Shown here piece by piece: positions 1 through 10,477 of a stretch of DNA of 64,000 nucleotides; position 1 is the first letter of the stretch, and each line of letters starts with the position of its first letter. The position numbers and the translations under genes were made by a program. The notes under the pieces are model-generated. The model had not been told where the DNA came from and ran no database searches. It worked only from the letters and a program-made list of their open reading frames with translations. Origin of the DNA: Azospirillum fermentarium (GTDB lineage: Bacteria; Pseudomonadota; Alphaproteobacteria; Azospirillales; Azospirillaceae); assembly GCF_025961205.1 (NCBI RefSeq), contig NZ_JAOQNH010000001.1, positions 310,001 through 374,000 on the forward strand. The letters are read 5' to 3'.

Positions 1-45
1 GCGGCCCCGACATTCCCGAAGCCTGAAACCAGGGCGCCTGAAACG

Positions 46-72
46 AAAAAGCGCCCCCCGTGCGGGAGGCGC
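46..72 (-). terminator. Rho-independent terminator of groESL
   Basis: On the minus strand a GC-rich hairpin (GCGCCTCCC paired with GGGGGGCGC around a short loop) is followed by five T. It lies 40 bases beyond the groEL stop and should end the groES-groEL transcript. Confidence 0.85.
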
Positions 73-111
73 TCTTCGTTCTTCCGGTTGGCCGGGAGAC
101 AGAGGCTTTGA

Positions 112-1803
<1,692 letters not shown>

Positions 1804-1827
1804 TCAGCAGGCAACAGAGAGCTTAAA

Positions 1828-2118
1828 TCAGCCCTCGATGATGCCCATGATGTCCGATTCCTTCATGATGAGGAAATCTTCGCCGTCGATCTTCACTTCG
1901 GTGCCGGACCACTTGCCGAACAGAACGCGGTCACCGGCCTTCACGTCCAGAGCGACGACCTTGCCCGCTTCGTCGCGCGCGCCCGGACCCACCGCGATGA
2001 CCTGCCCTTCCTGGGGCTTTTCCTTCGCGGTGTCGGGGATGATGATCCCGCCCTTGCTCTTGGTGTCGGACTCAAGGCGCTTGACGACGACGCGGTCGTG
2101 CAGCGGACGGAACTTCAT
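1828..2118 (-). CDS. groES: 10-kDa co-chaperonin GroES
   Basis: GroES is the heptameric lid of the GroEL chamber. The start at 2118 ([16 protein letters not shown]) is chosen over an upstream in-frame ATG at 2226 because a strong GAGGAGG ribosome site sits just before it, the family begins exactly here, and the longer version would read through the CIRCE operator. The resulting 96 residues match the usual length. The mobile-loop region ([23 protein letters not shown]) and the C-terminal motif [15 protein letters not shown] are intact. It is the first gene of the groES-groEL operon. Confidence 0.97.
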   Translation of the reverse strand: MKFRPLHDRVVVKRLESDTKSKGGIIIPDTAKEKPQEGQVIAVGPGARDEAGKVVALDVKAGDRVLFGKWSGTEVKIDGEDFLIMKESDIMGIIEG

Positions 2119-2179
2119 GGTGGTAGCCTCCTCGAACTCAAAAGACGATTGAGGTTTGATTCTGGAACCGGGGATCGTG

Positions 2180-2206
2180 TTAGCACTCCCTCCCGGCGAG
2201 TGCCAA
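2180..2206. promoter_or_regulatory. CIRCE operator (HrcA binding site)
   Basis: The sequence TTAGCACTC, nine bases, GAGTGCCAA matches the CIRCE consensus TTAGCACTC-N9-GAGTGCTAA with one mismatch. It lies 62 bases upstream of the groES start and directly after the predicted -10, so HrcA bound here would block transcription start. HrcA itself is not in the window. Confidence 0.93.
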
Positions 2207-2211
2207 ACAGC

Positions 2212-2237
2212 TAATCGAGAGGCCATCGGGATTCAAG
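2212..2237 (-). promoter_or_regulatory. groESL heat-shock promoter candidate
   Basis: Minus strand: CTTGAA (2237-2232), 12 bases, CTCGATTA (2219-2212). This resembles a sigma32 promoter and places the start of transcription at the edge of the CIRCE element, as in other alphaproteobacterial groESL operons. The boxes are read by eye. Confidence 0.5.
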
Positions 2238-2391
2238 AGGGGATTTGCGCATTTTTTGCCGCCAGCGGCTGCCCACACCGCGGGAGGCGGGATAACATAT
2301 TGATAAAATACAATATTTTTCCAAAAGCGCCGCCTACGGATGCGGCAGAATTTCACACGAACGTCATTCGGGGCGGGGAGGCGCCATGCCT

Positions 2392-2420
2392 CTTGCACTT
2401 CGCCGCGCATTTCCACATAT
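2392..2420 (+). promoter_or_regulatory. htpG heat-shock promoter candidate
   Basis: CTTGCAC (2392-2398), 14 bases, CCACATAT (2413-2420) resembles a sigma32 promoter pointing at htpG, with a leader of about 50 bases. The rest of the 359-base divergent region (2119-2477) holds the groES promoter, CIRCE and an AT-rich stretch at 2291-2325 with no recognised motif. Confidence 0.4.
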
Positions 2421-2477
2421 GTGCGGCCATTCCCGATTCAAAATTCCCTTTCACACACAAAAGAAGATGGTGATCCC

Positions 2478-4352
2478 ATGACCGAGGAACGGCTCAGCTT
2501 CCAGGCCGAGGTCAGCCGCCTGCTCGATATCGTCGCCCATTCGCTGTACAGCGAAAAGGAAGTGTTCCTGCGCGAGCTGGTCTCCAACGCCTCCGACGCC
2601 TGCGACAAGCTGCGCTACGCAGCGTTGACCCAGCCGGAGCTGTCCGCCGACGATCCGGCGCTGAAGGTGCGCCTGCTGGTGGACACGGACGCCCGCACGC
2701 TGACCGTCGCCGACAACGGCATCGGCATGAACCGCGAGGATCTGGTGGAGAACCTGGGCACCATCGCCCGCTCCGGCACCGCCGCGTTCATGAAGCAGCT
2801 TTCCGGCGACGGCAAGAAGGACGTGAACCTGATCGGCCAGTTCGGCGTGGGCTTCTATTCCGCCTTCATGGCCGCCGACCGGGTGACGGTGCTGACCCGC
2901 CGCGCCGGGGAAGCGCAGGGCTGGCGCTGGGAGTCCGACGGCAAGGGCGAATTCACCATCGCCGAGGCCGCGGACCTGCCCCGCGGCACCCGCGTGATCC
3001 TGCACCTGCGCGACGGCGACGACGAGTATCTGGAGGAAAGCCGCCTCAGCGGCATCATCCGCAAATACTCCGACCACATCGCCATCCCGATCCTGTTCGG
3101 TGACGGCGACGAGGCCAAGGCGCTGAACAGCGCGTCGGCCCTGTGGGTGCGGTCCAAGTCGGACGTCACGCCCGAGCAGTACAAGGAATTCTACCACCAC
3201 GTCGGCCACAGCTTCGACGACCCGTGGCTGACGCTGCACTGGCGTGCCGAAGGGGCCATCGAATACACGAACCTGCTGTTCGTGCCGTCGATGAAGCCGT
3301 TCGACCTGTTCGACCCCAAGCGCGCCCACCGGGTGAAGCTGTACGTCAAGCGGGTGTTCATCACCGAAGGGGCCGAGGGGCTGATTCCGCCCTATCTGCG
3401 CTTCCTGAAAGGCGTGGTGGACAGCGAGGATCTGCCGCTGAACATCAGCCGCGAGATGCTCCAGCACAACCCGATGCTGGCCAAGATCCGCGCCGGCATC
3501 ACCCGCCGCGTCCTGGGCGACCTGAACAAGAAGGCCCGCGACGAGGACGCCAAGACCGAGTACGAAACCTTCTGGACCAACTTCGGCGCCGTGCTGAAAG
3601 AAGGTCTGTACGAAGATTACGAGCACCGCGACGAGTTGCTGAAGCTGCTGCGCTTCCGCACCACCGCCGGCGACGGGCTGGTGTCGCTGGAAGAGTATGT
3701 GGGCCGGATGAAGGAAGGCCAGGAGGCCATCTACACCATCGCCGGCGACGACGTGGACAGCCTGATGAAGAGCCCGCAACTGGAAGGCTTCCGCGCCAAG
3801 GGCATCGAGGTGCTGCTGCTGACCGACCCGGTTGACGAATTCTGGGTGCCGTCGGTGGGCAGCTATCAGGACAAGCCGTTCAAGTCGGTCACCCGCGGCG
3901 GCGCCGACCTGGGCAAGATCAAGGGCGGCGAGGACAAGCCCGAAGCGGACAAGGCGCCGGAAGGCGACCTGTCGTCCCTGATCGCGCTCGTCAAGCTGAC
4001 GCTGGGCGAGCAGGTGAAGGACGTGCGCGCGTCGGAACGCCTGACCGAGAGTGCGGTGTGTCTGGTGGCCGACGACAACGCCATGGACATGCATCTGGAA
4101 CGGCTGCTGAAGCAGCACAACCAGCTGAACGCCCTGGACAACGGCCCCACCCGCATCCTGGAGATCAACCCCACCCACCCGCTCATCAAGCGGCTGGCCG
4201 AACGGTCGAAGGCCGAGGGGGCGACGGATTCCCTGGAGGATATGGCCTATCTGCTGCTGGATCAGGCCCGCATCGTCGAAGGCGACCCGCTGCCCGACCC
4301 CGCCGCCTTTGCCCGCCGTCTGGCGGCGATGATGGAAAAGGGGCTGGTGTAA
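2478..4352 (+). CDS. htpG: Molecular chaperone HtpG (Hsp90)
   Basis: HtpG is the bacterial Hsp90, an ATP-dependent homodimeric chaperone of the cytoplasm. The start at 2478 (MTEERLSFQAEVSRLL) is preferred to the in-frame ATG at 2340: the family begins here and a purine-rich AAGAAGATGG lies upstream. The 624 residues are full length. The GHKL ATPase motifs are present: NASDACDKLR, DNGIGM, GTIARSGT and GQFGVGFYSAF; the middle domain has the catalytic-loop arginine region NISREMLQ. It is divergent from groES, so the two heat-shock units share one intergenic region, but no CIRCE copy overlaps its own promoter candidate. Confidence 0.97.
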   Translation: MTEERLSFQAEVSRLLDIVAHSLYSEKEVFLRELVSNASDACDKLRYAALTQPELSADDPALKVRLLVDTDARTLTVADNGIGMNREDLVENLGTIARSGTAAFMKQLSGDGKKDVNLIGQFGVGFYSAFMAADRVTVLTRRAGEAQGWRWESDGKGEFTIAEAADLPRGTRVILHLRDGDDEYLEESRLSGIIRKYSDHIAIPILFGDGDEAKALNSASALWVRSKSDVTPEQYKEFYHHVGHSFDDPWLTLHWRAEGAIEYTNLLFVPSMKPFDLFDPKRAHRVKLYVKRVFITEGAEGLIPPYLRFLKGVVDSEDLPLNISREMLQHNPMLAKIRAGITRRVLGDLNKKARDEDAKTEYETFWTNFGAVLKEGLYEDYEHRDELLKLLRFRTTAGDGLVSLEEYVGRMKEGQEAIYTIAGDDVDSLMKSPQLEGFRAKGIEVLLLTDPVDEFWVPSVGSYQDKPFKSVTRGGADLGKIKGGEDKPEADKAPEGDLSSLIALVKLTLGEQVKDVRASERLTESAVCLVADDNAMDMHLERLLKQHNQLNALDNGPTRILEINPTHPLIKRLAERSKAEGATDSLEDMAYLLLDQARIVEGDPLPDPAAFARRLAAMMEKGLV

Positions 4353-4360
4353 GGATCACG

Positions 4361-4396
4361 GCCCGCCGCCGGCAACGCGCCAGCGGCGGGCCTTTT
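4361..4396 (+). terminator. htpG terminator
   Basis: A perfect 9-bp stem (GCCCGCCGC with GCGGCGGGC) is followed by CTTTT, 8 bases after the htpG stop. Outer complementary arms (GGATCACGG and CCGTGATCC) extend the stem. Confidence 0.8.
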
Positions 4397-4424
4397 CCGT
4401 GATCCCTGTCCCATGGCGCATCAA

Positions 4425-4459
4425 TTGCGATTCCCGTCCGTGTGTATGATACTACACAC
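4425..4459 (+). promoter_or_regulatory. Promoter and inverted-repeat operator of the orphan ccdA-like gene
   Basis: TTGCGA (4425-4430), 17 bases, GATACT (4448-4453) is a plausible sigma70 promoter. An inverted repeat TGTGTA-N6-TACACA overlaps the -10 box. Antitoxins of the CcdA family usually repress their own promoter through such sites, so this is the likely operator. Confidence 0.4.
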
Positions 4460-4480
4460 GCCACGAACGGGAGAGGCGTC

Positions 4481-4801
4481 ATGAACCACGCGCGGCGCTC
4501 CGAAACGGGATATGATGCCGACGCCCCCAAGACGCGCCTCAACATCACCGTCAACGAAGATCTGGTGCGCACGGCTCAAGCCTATACGGACAACCTGTCC
4601 GGCACCATCGAATCGCTGCTCGCCACATGGATGCAGGAGCAGCGGCGCAAACAGGACGACGACCGCACGCATCGGGAAAAAGTCGTCGCCGCCTGGAATG
4701 CGTTCGATGAGACCCATGGGCGCTTCGCGGACGAGTGGAACCACGCATTCACCCCGGACCACGACGCTTATTCCACCCCCTTCACCGTGCGCTCGCGGTA
4801 G
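4481..4801 (+). CDS. CcdA-like antitoxin, orphan
   Basis: The 106-residue protein fits the CcdA family: an N-terminal ribbon-helix-helix type segment (RLNITVNEDLVRTAQAYTDN then LSGTIESLLATWMQEQRR) and the toxin-binding tail VVAAWNAFDETHGRFADEW, which resembles the usual YN...EHG.F.D pattern of CcdA. The start at 4481 has GGGAGAGG ahead of it; the longer ATG at 4442 would lie inside the promoter. CcdA normally precedes the gyrase poison CcdB, but here the next gene is a convergent transporter and no CcdB-like frame exists. Its last 34 bases overlap the end of that transporter gene. It may be a solitary remnant or an anti-addiction gene. Confidence 0.7.
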   Translation: MNHARRSETGYDADAPKTRLNITVNEDLVRTAQAYTDNLSGTIESLLATWMQEQRRKQDDDRTHREKVVAAWNAFDETHGRFADEWNHAFTPDHDAYSTPFTVRSR

Positions 4802-5637
4802 AGGATGTAGAGGCCGCTGGCGGCGATGACCAGTGAGCCGGCGATGGTCATGGTGCCGGGGATCTCGGCGAACAGCAGCAGGGAATAGCCGGCGGCCCAC
4901 ACCAGCGTCATGTACCCGAACGGCGCCACCACCGACGCGGTGGCCGCGGTGTAGGCGCGGATCATGCAGTAATGGCTGAGCGTGCCCGCCAGCCCCAGCA
5001 CCAGCATCAGCGCCCACCCGGCGGCATCGGGCGTCACCCACGCCAGCGGCAGGAACAGGGTGGTGCCCACCGCCCCCACCAGGGCGGTATAGACCGAGGT
5101 GGTCAGCGGGTGATCCTCCGGCCCCAGCTTGCGGGTGACGATCTGATAGAGCGCGTTGGTCAGCGCGATCAGCAGCGGCACCGCCACCGCCCAGCGAAAG
5201 GCCGTGCTGGCCGGGCCGGCCACCATCATCGCCCCCGCCAGCCCCACCAGCACCCCCAGCCAGCGGCGCCACCCCACGGTTTCGCCCAGCAGCGGCACCG
5301 ACAGCGCCGTCACCAGCACCGGCGTCACCGCCACGATGGCCGCGATGTCCATGAAGGGCATGAGCTGGAGCGCCACCATCATCAGCATGGACACCCCGAA
5401 CAGCAGGAGCGACCGCACCACCTGCCACCCCGGCCGGTTGGCGCGCAGCAGGGCCGGCGAGCGCACCAGAACCACGGCGGCGGCCAGAACCGTGTGGATG
5501 GTGAAACGCGCCCACGCCACCTCCGCCACCGGATAGGCGTGGAGCAGCACGCGCGACGTGGCGTCCTGGGTCACGAACACAAGCGTCGCCGCCATCATCC
5601 AGGCAATGCCCGCCAACGATCCTTCAAGCCGCCGCAT
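4768..5637 (-). CDS. DMT/EamA family transporter
   Basis: A 289-residue inner-membrane protein with about ten hydrophobic helices in two EamA-like halves (for example AAAVVLVRSPALLRANR in the first half and WALMLVLGLAGTLSHYCMIR in the second). Drug/metabolite transporters of this type export small metabolites; the substrate cannot be told from sequence. The start at 5637 (MRRLEGSLAGIAWMM) places the first helix right at the N terminus as in the family; the longer frame to 5760 adds an unlikely basic leader. It is monocistronic and convergent with the orphan ccdA-like gene. Confidence 0.85.
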   Translation of the reverse strand: MRRLEGSLAGIAWMMAATLVFVTQDATSRVLLHAYPVAEVAWARFTIHTVLAAAVVLVRSPALLRANRPGWQVVRSLLLFGVSMLMMVALQLMPFMDIAAIVAVTPVLVTALSVPLLGETVGWRRWLGVLVGLAGAMMVAGPASTAFRWAVAVPLLIALTNALYQIVTRKLGPEDHPLTTSVYTALVGAVGTTLFLPLAWVTPDAAGWALMLVLGLAGTLSHYCMIRAYTAATASVVAPFGYMTLVWAAGYSLLLFAEIPGTMTIAGSLVIAASGLYILYRERTVKGVE

Positions 5638-5902
5638 CCCGCCCCCCGCCAAAAGCCGGAGAGCTTGACCATCCGTGATTGATCCCAGCAATCGTCTATT
5701 GTGCGATGCAGCTCGGTGGCGGGTGCATGACGAAACGGCCAGCCCCCCCGCCAACGTCACAGGACGAACAGAGAGGGGCGGCTGGTCGAAAGATAAGGTG
5801 GACAGAAGCTCCGTACGTTCTTATCAATAGAGTCAGAAGTAAAATGGTAAAAAGACGTAAAAGACGAGGCATTCCCTCTTGGCCAAGGAAATGGATCAGG
5901 CG
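5638..5902. other. Divergent intergenic region, 265 bases
   Basis: This lies between the divergent EamA and pentapeptide genes. The part from about 5790 to 5870 is relatively AT-rich and probably carries promoters for one or both, but I see no clear boxes, hairpin or conserved element. Short open frames here have no recognisable content. Confidence 0.4.
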
Positions 5903-7255
5903 ATGAGCACCTCTGCCTCCGCCCAATCCCGCGAAGGCCGCATTAAATTGTCTCAAAGCCAATTTAATGCCGTTCTGTCACGCCACATGGCCTTTCGCAA
6001 GAGCCAGCACGGCGGCGCGCGCGCCAACCTGAAGATGGCCGACCTGTCCCATCTGGACATGACCAACGCCGACCTGTCCGACGCCGACCTGTCGGGGGCC
6101 AAGCTGTTCAGCGTGCGGCTGACCGGCGCCAATCTCAGCGGCGCCAACCTCTACGCCGCCGACCTGCGGCTGGCGAACATGGAGCGGGCCGACCTGCGCC
6201 GCGCCGACCTGCGCGGGGCCTGCCTGCGGGGGGCGGTCCTGTCGGAAGCGGTGCTGGTGGAGGTGGACCTGCGCGACGGCACCCTGCTGCATTACACCGC
6301 GGGCGGGGAACTGCGCGAGCACAGCCACGACAACAGCGTGCTGAACGCGGAACTGACCGCGGCCACCCTGCGCGCCGCCGACCTGACGCGGGCGAAGATG
6401 GCCAATTCCTTCGTCATGCAGTCGGACCTGACCGACGCCATCCTGCGCGGCGCCAAGTTCCAGCGGGCCAACCTGTCCAACGCCAACCTGACCGGCTGCG
6501 ACCTGACCGACGCCGACCTGTCGGAGGCCAACCTGTCGGGCGCCCGGCTGTCGGGCGCGGTGATGACCGGGGCGGCCATCGGGCGGGCCAATTTCACCAA
6601 CGCCAATCTGATCGGCGCCATCCTCGATTCCGGGCAGCTTCGCTCAGGCGCCCTGTCGGGGGCGGTGCTGGCCAAGGCGCTGGAGGATCAGGACGGCGGC
6701 GAGCTGCACCGCATCATCACCCTGCATCTGGCCTGGATCGACAGCAGCGGCAAGGACGGCCGGCGCGCCGACCTGTCGTCGCTGGACCTGTCGGGCAAGC
6801 GGCTGGACGGGGTGAACATCTCGGCCGGCGTGCTGCAATGCGTGACGTTGCGCGGGGCGTCGATGGTGGGGGCGGTGCTGGCCATCGCCGACCTGTCGCT
6901 GGCCGATCTGCGCAAGACCGATTTCTCCCACGCCGACCTGCGGGGGGTGAATTTCGAGCGGGCCACCCTGACCAATGCCAACCTGACCAAGGCCCTGCTC
7001 AGCCCCGTGCAGATCCAGGGGGCCAGCGGGCATCTGTGGCGGGCCAACCTTCAGCGCGCGCGCATGAGCATGGCGATCCTGGCCGGGGCCGACCTGTCCA
7101 AGGCCAACATGGCCGGGGCCAACCTCAGCGGCGCCGACCTGCGCGGCGCCAATCTGGCCGGGGCCAACCTGACCGGCTGCGTCTTCAGCGGCGCCGACCT
7201 GGGCGGCGCCAACCTGGAGGGCGCCATCACCGCCGAAACGGTGGGGCTGGTCTGA
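5903..7255 (+). CDS. Pentapeptide-repeat protein
   Basis: About 450 residues built largely of A(D/N)LXX repeats, for example ADLSHLDMTNADLSDADLSG near the N terminus and ANLSGADLRGANLAGANLTG near the C terminus, which fold as a right-handed quadrilateral beta-helix. Repeats come in three blocks separated by non-repeat segments: DGTLLHYTAGGELREHSHDN, the linker GQLRSGALSGAVLAKALEDQ followed by a helical segment (ELHRIITLHLAWIDSSGKDG), and a short break near LLSPVQIQGASGHL. There is no signal peptide, so it is cytoplasmic. The molecular role is unknown. Start is uncertain: ATG 5903 and 5891 are both in frame, and the AAGGA at 5885 is too close to 5891. The start of the adjacent non-repeat N terminus is polar and Ser-rich. 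Confidence 0.85.
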   Translation: MSTSASAQSREGRIKLSQSQFNAVLSRHMAFRKSQHGGARANLKMADLSHLDMTNADLSDADLSGAKLFSVRLTGANLSGANLYAADLRLANMERADLRRADLRGACLRGAVLSEAVLVEVDLRDGTLLHYTAGGELREHSHDNSVLNAELTAATLRAADLTRAKMANSFVMQSDLTDAILRGAKFQRANLSNANLTGCDLTDADLSEANLSGARLSGAVMTGAAIGRANFTNANLIGAILDSGQLRSGALSGAVLAKALEDQDGGELHRIITLHLAWIDSSGKDGRRADLSSLDLSGKRLDGVNISAGVLQCVTLRGASMVGAVLAIADLSLADLRKTDFSHADLRGVNFERATLTNANLTKALLSPVQIQGASGHLWRANLQRARMSMAILAGADLSKANMAGANLSGADLRGANLAGANLTGCVFSGADLGGANLEGAITAETVGLV

Positions 7256-7424
7256 CCCCGGAGCGGGCGGAGGCGGGTTTCCGCGTCACCATGAAACGCC
7301 ATTCACGGGATGGTCACGGGACTGTCATCGCCCCGTCACCGGCGGCGGTTATGGCTCTTCCATCCTTTGCGTGCGAAACACTCCCGTCCGCACGGCGAAA
7401 CGACCAAACATAGGACGCTGCCCG

Positions 7425-8441
7425 ATGATCCGCCGGCTTTGCCGTGGTGCCCGCCGGGGTGCCGCCGTGCCCGCCCTGTCGCTGTCCGCTCTTCTTCTGT
7501 CCGCATCCCTGATGGCGGGACCGGCCACCGCCGCCGGGTTCGGCGGGCCGAATGCCTTCGAATTCGTGGCGATGGGCGACATGCCCTACAACCTGCCCGC
7601 CGACGACACCCGGTTCGAGACGCTGATCCGCGCCGTCAACGGCGTCAAGCCCGCCTTCTCGGTCCATGTGGGCGACATCAAGAGCGGCTCCACGCCGTGC
7701 ACCGACGCGATGTTCCAGCGGGTGAAGGATCAGTTCGGCCTGTTCGACCAGCCGCTGGTCTATACCCCCGGCGACAACGAATGGACCGACTGCCACCGGG
7801 AAAAGGCCGGACGCTTCGACCCCGACGAGCGGCTGGCCAGGATCCGCGCCATGTTCTTTGCCGCCCCGGTCAGCTTCGGCAAGACGGCGCTGCCGCTGGT
7901 GCGTCAGGGGGACATCGACCCGGCCTTCGCCACCTATGTGGAAAACGCCCGCTGGGCGGTGGGCAAGGTGCTGTTCGTCACCGTCCACGTCATCGGGTCC
8001 AACAACAACCTGCCCGATTCCAAGGGCAAGACCGACGAATACACCGCCCGCAACGCCGCCAACATCGCCTGGATCAAGGCCGGCTTTGCCGAAGCGTCGA
8101 AGTCGGGGGCCGAGGCCGTGGTCCTCGTCATGCAGGCCGACCCCGAATTCTATCGCAAGGACCGCACCGGCAACGGCTTCAACGACACGCTGGAGGCGCT
8201 GACCGAAGGGACCAAGGCGTTCCGCAACCCGGTGCTGCTGGTGCAGGGCGACAGCCACGAGATGGTGATCGACCAGCCCCTGACCATGCCCGACGGCAAG
8301 ACCACGCTGGAGACCTTCACCCGGCTGCAGGTGATGGGCGACGGCCACGTCCACGCCGTGCGCGTTCTGGTGGACCCGGATTCGCCGGGCGTGTTCTCTT
8401 TCCAGCCGCTGATCGTGCCGGAGAATCTCCGGTCGCCGTAA
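7425..8441 (+). CDS. Secreted calcineurin-like metallophosphoesterase
   Basis: The 338-residue protein begins with an arginine-rich n-region and a long hydrophobic stretch ending AGPATAAG, a Sec signal peptide, so it acts in the periplasm or outside. Metallophosphoesterase blocks follow in order: MGDMPY, HVGDIKSG, PGDNEWTDCH (the GNHD/E-like block) and the C-terminal VQGDSHE. These supply the dinuclear metal ligands typical of the family. The substrate is unknown. The start at 7425 is preferred to 7371 because AGGACG precedes it and the longer frame delays the signal peptide. It stands alone between the pentapeptide gene and a membrane-protein gene. Confidence 0.85.
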   Translation: MIRRLCRGARRGAAVPALSLSALLLSASLMAGPATAAGFGGPNAFEFVAMGDMPYNLPADDTRFETLIRAVNGVKPAFSVHVGDIKSGSTPCTDAMFQRVKDQFGLFDQPLVYTPGDNEWTDCHREKAGRFDPDERLARIRAMFFAAPVSFGKTALPLVRQGDIDPAFATYVENARWAVGKVLFVTVHVIGSNNNLPDSKGKTDEYTARNAANIAWIKAGFAEASKSGAEAVVLVMQADPEFYRKDRTGNGFNDTLEALTEGTKAFRNPVLLVQGDSHEMVIDQPLTMPDGKTTLETFTRLQVMGDGHVHAVRVLVDPDSPGVFSFQPLIVPENLRSP

Positions 8442-8559
8442 CACCCTCCTTCTGATGGCGAGGAGGCGGTGCGGAAGGAGAGGCCCCGCACCGTTTCCCC
8501 CCGCTCATACGTTCCACCCGCCAGGACGGCCCCCGCCGTCGTCCCGCCGGGAGACCCTC

Positions 8560-9858
8560 ATGAGCGATTCCATCCTCCACCCCACCGCGGGCAAGCTTCC
8601 CTCCCCCGAACCCGTGCTGTTCACCGCCGCGCTTGCGGTGCTGGTCACGGCGCTGTGGAGCCTGCCGTGGCCAGGTTTTGCCGAAGACGGGGCAGCCCTG
8701 GCGCTGAGCCGGCTGCTGGCCGGGCTGCTGCCCCCCGATGCCCTCCCCCCCGACCTGTCCGCCGCCACCCTGACCGCCGAGGCGCTGGGACCGAACGGGC
8801 TGGTGGAGCCGCTGTTCGCCGTGCTGCTGGCCGTGGCCGCCCCGGCGGCGGCGGCCAAGCTGCTGCTGACCGGGTGCGTGGTGGCGCTGCCGCTGGCCAT
8901 GCGCTACGCGGTCACCGCCGTCTATCCCGACAACGGGCCGCTGGGGTGGTACGCGCTGCCCTTCCTGTTTTCCGCCCCGCTGGGGCTGGGGTATTACGAC
9001 CTGCTGTTCAGCCTGCCGCTGCTGCTGGTCAGCCTGGGCTACCTGCTGCGGCACTGGCGGCGGCTGGGGGACGGCGGCGGGGCGTGGCCGGCGGCGGTGC
9101 TGGCCGGGCTGGGGCTGCTGACCGGGCTGGCCCACCCGTTGAGCGGGGTGGCGCTGGCGCTGATGCTGGCGTGCTACGCCGGATGGCTGCTGCTCTATCA
9201 GGACGCCCTGCCCCGCCGGTTCAAGCCCGCCGAACCCACGGTGCGCGACGGCACCGTCCCCGCCGGCCCGGCGGCGGCCAAGCTGGGGCTGGTGCTGCTG
9301 CCGCTGGCCGCCCTGCTGGCCGAGCGGGTGGCGGGATGGTGGGAGGCGGCCTCCGCCCCCGGCACGCCCGATGCCTGGACGCGGCTGGAGATGCTGATCA
9401 CCGGGGGGGCGCTGCTGCCCCATGCCCGGTGGGAGCTGCTGCTGACTCTGCCGGTGGCGGTGCTGCCCTTTGCCGGGGCGGCCATGCTGGCGAAACGGCG
9501 GTGGACGTGGCGCAAGCTGCTGCCGCGCGACGGGCTGCTGGCCGGGGCCGCGGTGGTGACACTGGCCGGGCTGGTGCTGCCGGCGGCGCTGGCGGGCGAT
9601 GCCATCCCGGCGGACGCGCTGGCGGTGCCGTGCCTGCTGATCTTTCCGCCGCTGCTGGTGGTGTTCTGGCTGGGGATCATCACCTCGTGGAAGACGCTGC
9701 GCCGGGTGATCGTGGCGGTCAGCGTGATGGCGGCGGTGGGGCTGCTGGCCGTCACCCTCCACCACAACACCCTCATGCACGGCACCATGACCGACGGGGG
9801 GAGCGCCCGGACGGGTACCCCCGATTTGGGCGTAGCGGGAACGGCACCGCGTGGGTAA
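8560..9858 (+). CDS. Polytopic membrane protein of unknown function
   Basis: A 432-residue protein with roughly ten hydrophobic helices, rich in Leu, Ala and Pro, for example VLFTAALAVLVTALWSLPW, LGYYDLLFSLPLLLVSLGYL and LLLTLPVAVLPFAGAAML. I do not recognise the family. The layout, a first helix, a long loop and then clustered helices, recalls predicted polytopic transferases, but no catalytic motif stands out. The start at 8560 has GGGAG eight bases upstream. Its end overlaps the longest possible frame of the next gene, and the true downstream start is 40 bases on, so the three genes 8560-11298 probably form one transcript. Confidence 0.7.
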   Translation: MSDSILHPTAGKLPSPEPVLFTAALAVLVTALWSLPWPGFAEDGAALALSRLLAGLLPPDALPPDLSAATLTAEALGPNGLVEPLFAVLLAVAAPAAAAKLLLTGCVVALPLAMRYAVTAVYPDNGPLGWYALPFLFSAPLGLGYYDLLFSLPLLLVSLGYLLRHWRRLGDGGGAWPAAVLAGLGLLTGLAHPLSGVALALMLACYAGWLLLYQDALPRRFKPAEPTVRDGTVPAGPAAAKLGLVLLPLAALLAERVAGWWEAASAPGTPDAWTRLEMLITGGALLPHARWELLLTLPVAVLPFAGAAMLAKRRWTWRKLLPRDGLLAGAAVVTLAGLVLPAALAGDAIPADALAVPCLLIFPPLLVVFWLGIITSWKTLRRVIVAVSVMAAVGLLAVTLHHNTLMHGTMTDGGSARTGTPDLGVAGTAPRG

Positions 9859-9898
9859 AAGGGACACCTGTCTCTCCACCACCGGACCGCCCGCCCCG

Positions 9899-10477
9899 AT
9901 GCTGCAGCGCCTGTATCAATGGACCATGGAAAAGGCCGCCTCCCGCCACAGCCGGGGGTGGCTGGCGGCGGTGTCCTTTGCCGAAAGCTCGTTCTTCCCC
10001 ATCCCGCCGGATCTGCTGATGATCCCGATGATCCTGGCCGACCGCAAGCGGGCCTGGTCCATCGCGGCGCTGGCGACGGTGGCGTCGGTGGTGGGGGGGA
10101 TCGCCGGCTATCTGATCGGCTTCTTCCTGTACGAGACCATCGGGCGCTGGGTCATCGACCTCTATCACCTGGAGGGGCAGTTCGACACCCTGCGCCAGAC
10201 CTTTGTCGATTATGGCGCCGAGATCCTGATCCTGAAGGGCATGACGCCCATCCCGTACAAGCTGCTGACCATCACCGCGGGCGTGGCGCACCTGAATATG
10301 GGGATCTTCATCGGGGCGTCGATCATCTCGCGCTCCATGCGCTTCTTCCTGGTGGCGGCCCTGCTGTACTGGTGCGGGGAGCCGATCCGCGCCTTCATCG
10401 AAAAGCGGCTGACGCTGGTCACCACGGTGTTCGCCGTGCTGCTGGTGGGCGGCTTCCTGGCGGTGAAGCTGCTGTGA
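9899..10477 (+). CDS. YqaA family inner-membrane protein (DedA-like, VTT domain)
   Basis: 192 residues beginning MLQRLYQWTMEKAASRHSRG and carrying the VTT/SNARE-associated hallmarks: SFAESSFFPIPPDLLMIPMI, a glycine-rich re-entrant stretch GGIAGYLIGFF, and GMTPIPYKLLTITAGVAH. DedA/YqaA proteins are implicated in lipid flipping and membrane homeostasis; the specific role of YqaA is not settled. The start at 9899 fits the family better than 9851. Its stop overlaps the GTG start of the downstream RNA methyltransferase, indicating translational coupling. Confidence 0.88.
   Translation: MLQRLYQWTMEKAASRHSRGWLAAVSFAESSFFPIPPDLLMIPMILADRKRAWSIAALATVASVVGGIAGYLIGFFLYETIGRWVIDLYHLEGQFDTLRQTFVDYGAEILILKGMTPIPYKLLTITAGVAHLNMGIFIGASIISRSMRFFLVAALLYWCGEPIRAFIEKRLTLVTTVFAVLLVGGFLAVKLL

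Noticed and set aside
5679-5906. Small frame between the EamA and pentapeptide genes
   Set aside because: Composition is unlike a protein (Lys/Arg/Pro clusters), it overlaps two divergent promoters' region and has no ribosome site.
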